This document shows positions 63,380-64,000 of a stretch of 64,000 nt of DNA, piece after piece; position 1 is the first letter of the stretch, and each line of letters begins with the position of its first letter. The translations under genes and the position numbers were made by a program. Origin of the DNA: Erythroxylum novogranatense (Eukaryota; Streptophyta; Magnoliopsida; Malpighiales; Erythroxylaceae). The stretch is taken from assembly GCA_029891385.1 (NCBI GenBank), contig CM057227.1, positions 95,504,818 to 95,568,817 on the forward strand, read 5' to 3'. Below the pieces are notes generated by a model. That model did no database searches and was not told the origin of the DNA. It was given only the letters and a program-made list of their open reading frames with translations.

Positions 63380-64000
63380 TGGAGAAATAAGATGTTTTTA
63401 CTCCTATGTCACTATTCTCACGGGTGCAAACTATAATATATGGGTTCAGGGTATGAAAAGTTCTTAATCGGTTGAAAACTTTGGCATACTATGACTGGTG
63501 ATATTACTAAATCAGCTCGTGAGAATGATGAGACTGAACAAAAATATAAAGAACGCCTTGACAACTGGGACAACAAAAATCATTAGATTATCGCTTGGTT
63601 CCACAAGATCTGCTTGCCCCTACTCATATTCAATTTGCTGACTTTGAAACAATAAAAGAGATATAGGACTTCTTGGAAAACAGGTACAAAACTACTAGAC
63701 TTGCTCATTATTATCAATTGTGGACTACTCTGCATAGCCTTAAACAAGAAATTGGCCAGTTTATGAATGAGTTTCTTGCTCAAGTGCAACATATTTGGAA
63801 TCAACTGTCACAAGCCAAGACCATCCAATACCATATTTAATTGATTCAAGTGCTCATGGCTCTTTGTCCCAAATATGAGGTCGTCAAAGCTTCATTATTG
63901 CATCATACTCCCTTTCCCAATTTGGATACTGCCCTTCAGGAGCTAATTTTCGAAGAGACTTGCCTTGGCTTAGATAAATCCTCAGAAATGGATATCATTT
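63380..64000 (+). pseudogene. gag: Copia gag (Ale/Retrofit-like), runs off the window
   Basis: The first part, VTILTGANYNIWVQGMKS (63406-63464), is followed by a stop. After frameshifts comes FLENRYKTTRLAHYYQLWTT, then LHSLKQEIGQFMNEFLAQVQ, HIWNQLSQAKTIQYHI, stop, LIQVLMALCPKYEVVKASLL and LQELIFEETCLGLDKSSEMD at the edge. This is the gag_2/UBN2-type gag of Ty1-copia elements, with at least three stops (for example 63583, 63666, 63838). The element continues beyond 64000. Confidence 0.75.

Noticed and set aside
1..64000. tRNA, rRNA or snRNA genes
   Set aside because: TATCAGAG and TGGCGCCG matches are primer binding sites next to LTRs; no cloverleaf or rRNA core was recognised.

Overview
The window is plant nuclear DNA, almost certainly from a eudicot. 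The evidence is wall-to-wall LTR retrotransposon sequence of plant clades (chromovirus/Tekay-like and Athila/Tat-like Ty3-gypsy; SIRE/Maximus-like and other Ty1-copia), a plant-type hAT transposase of the BED/DUF659 class, and one ordinary-looking host gene, a small secreted proline-rich (PELPK-like) protein near 60.2 kb. The species cannot be named from the sequence. Nearly every transposon reading frame is broken, so this is an old, repeatedly nested heterochromatic or intergenic block.

Layout. 1-7668: end of a plus-strand Ty3-gypsy element with a very long 3' LTR (3361-7668), inserted into an Athila/Tat-like element on the minus strand (internal 7669-10361, tRNA-Asp-type primer binding site, 5' LTR 10362-13146). 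13831-27687: a minus-strand chromovirus composite in the order LTR - internal - LTR - internal - LTR, bounded by the 5-bp direct repeat GATTA. The right-hand internal region is full length but broken; the left-hand one has lost about 2.1 kb of pol. About 27990-43175: a minus-strand SIRE/Maximus-like copia element (3' LTR, purine tract, env-like ORF, pol pieces), itself split by two solo LTRs (30052-33963, TSD ATTGA; 38708-43149, TSD TTATT). 43502 to about 48885: a decayed plus-strand copia element. About 48886-57844: a probable hAT element with a broken transposase, a minisatellite and a GC-rich leader; a third solo LTR (53381-56356, TSD CATCA) sits in the minisatellite. 58-62 kb: host-like sequence with a possible Helitron end, the proline-rich protein gene and AT-rich DNA. 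About 61990-64000: a copia integrase/RT relic cut by a younger copia element whose short LTR, Met-tRNA primer site and gag run off the right edge.

The most interesting material is inside the long gypsy-type LTRs. Families that differ greatly in sequence share an ordered architecture: arrays of short perfect hairpins with compensatory base changes, a conserved stem followed by a splice-acceptor-like CAGG, and central arrays of short palindromes. Two homologous solo LTRs carry unrelated arrays at the same offset between homologous flanks. This looks like a modular, exchangeable cis-regulatory cassette system. No CRISPR array, rRNA, tRNA gene or operon was seen.
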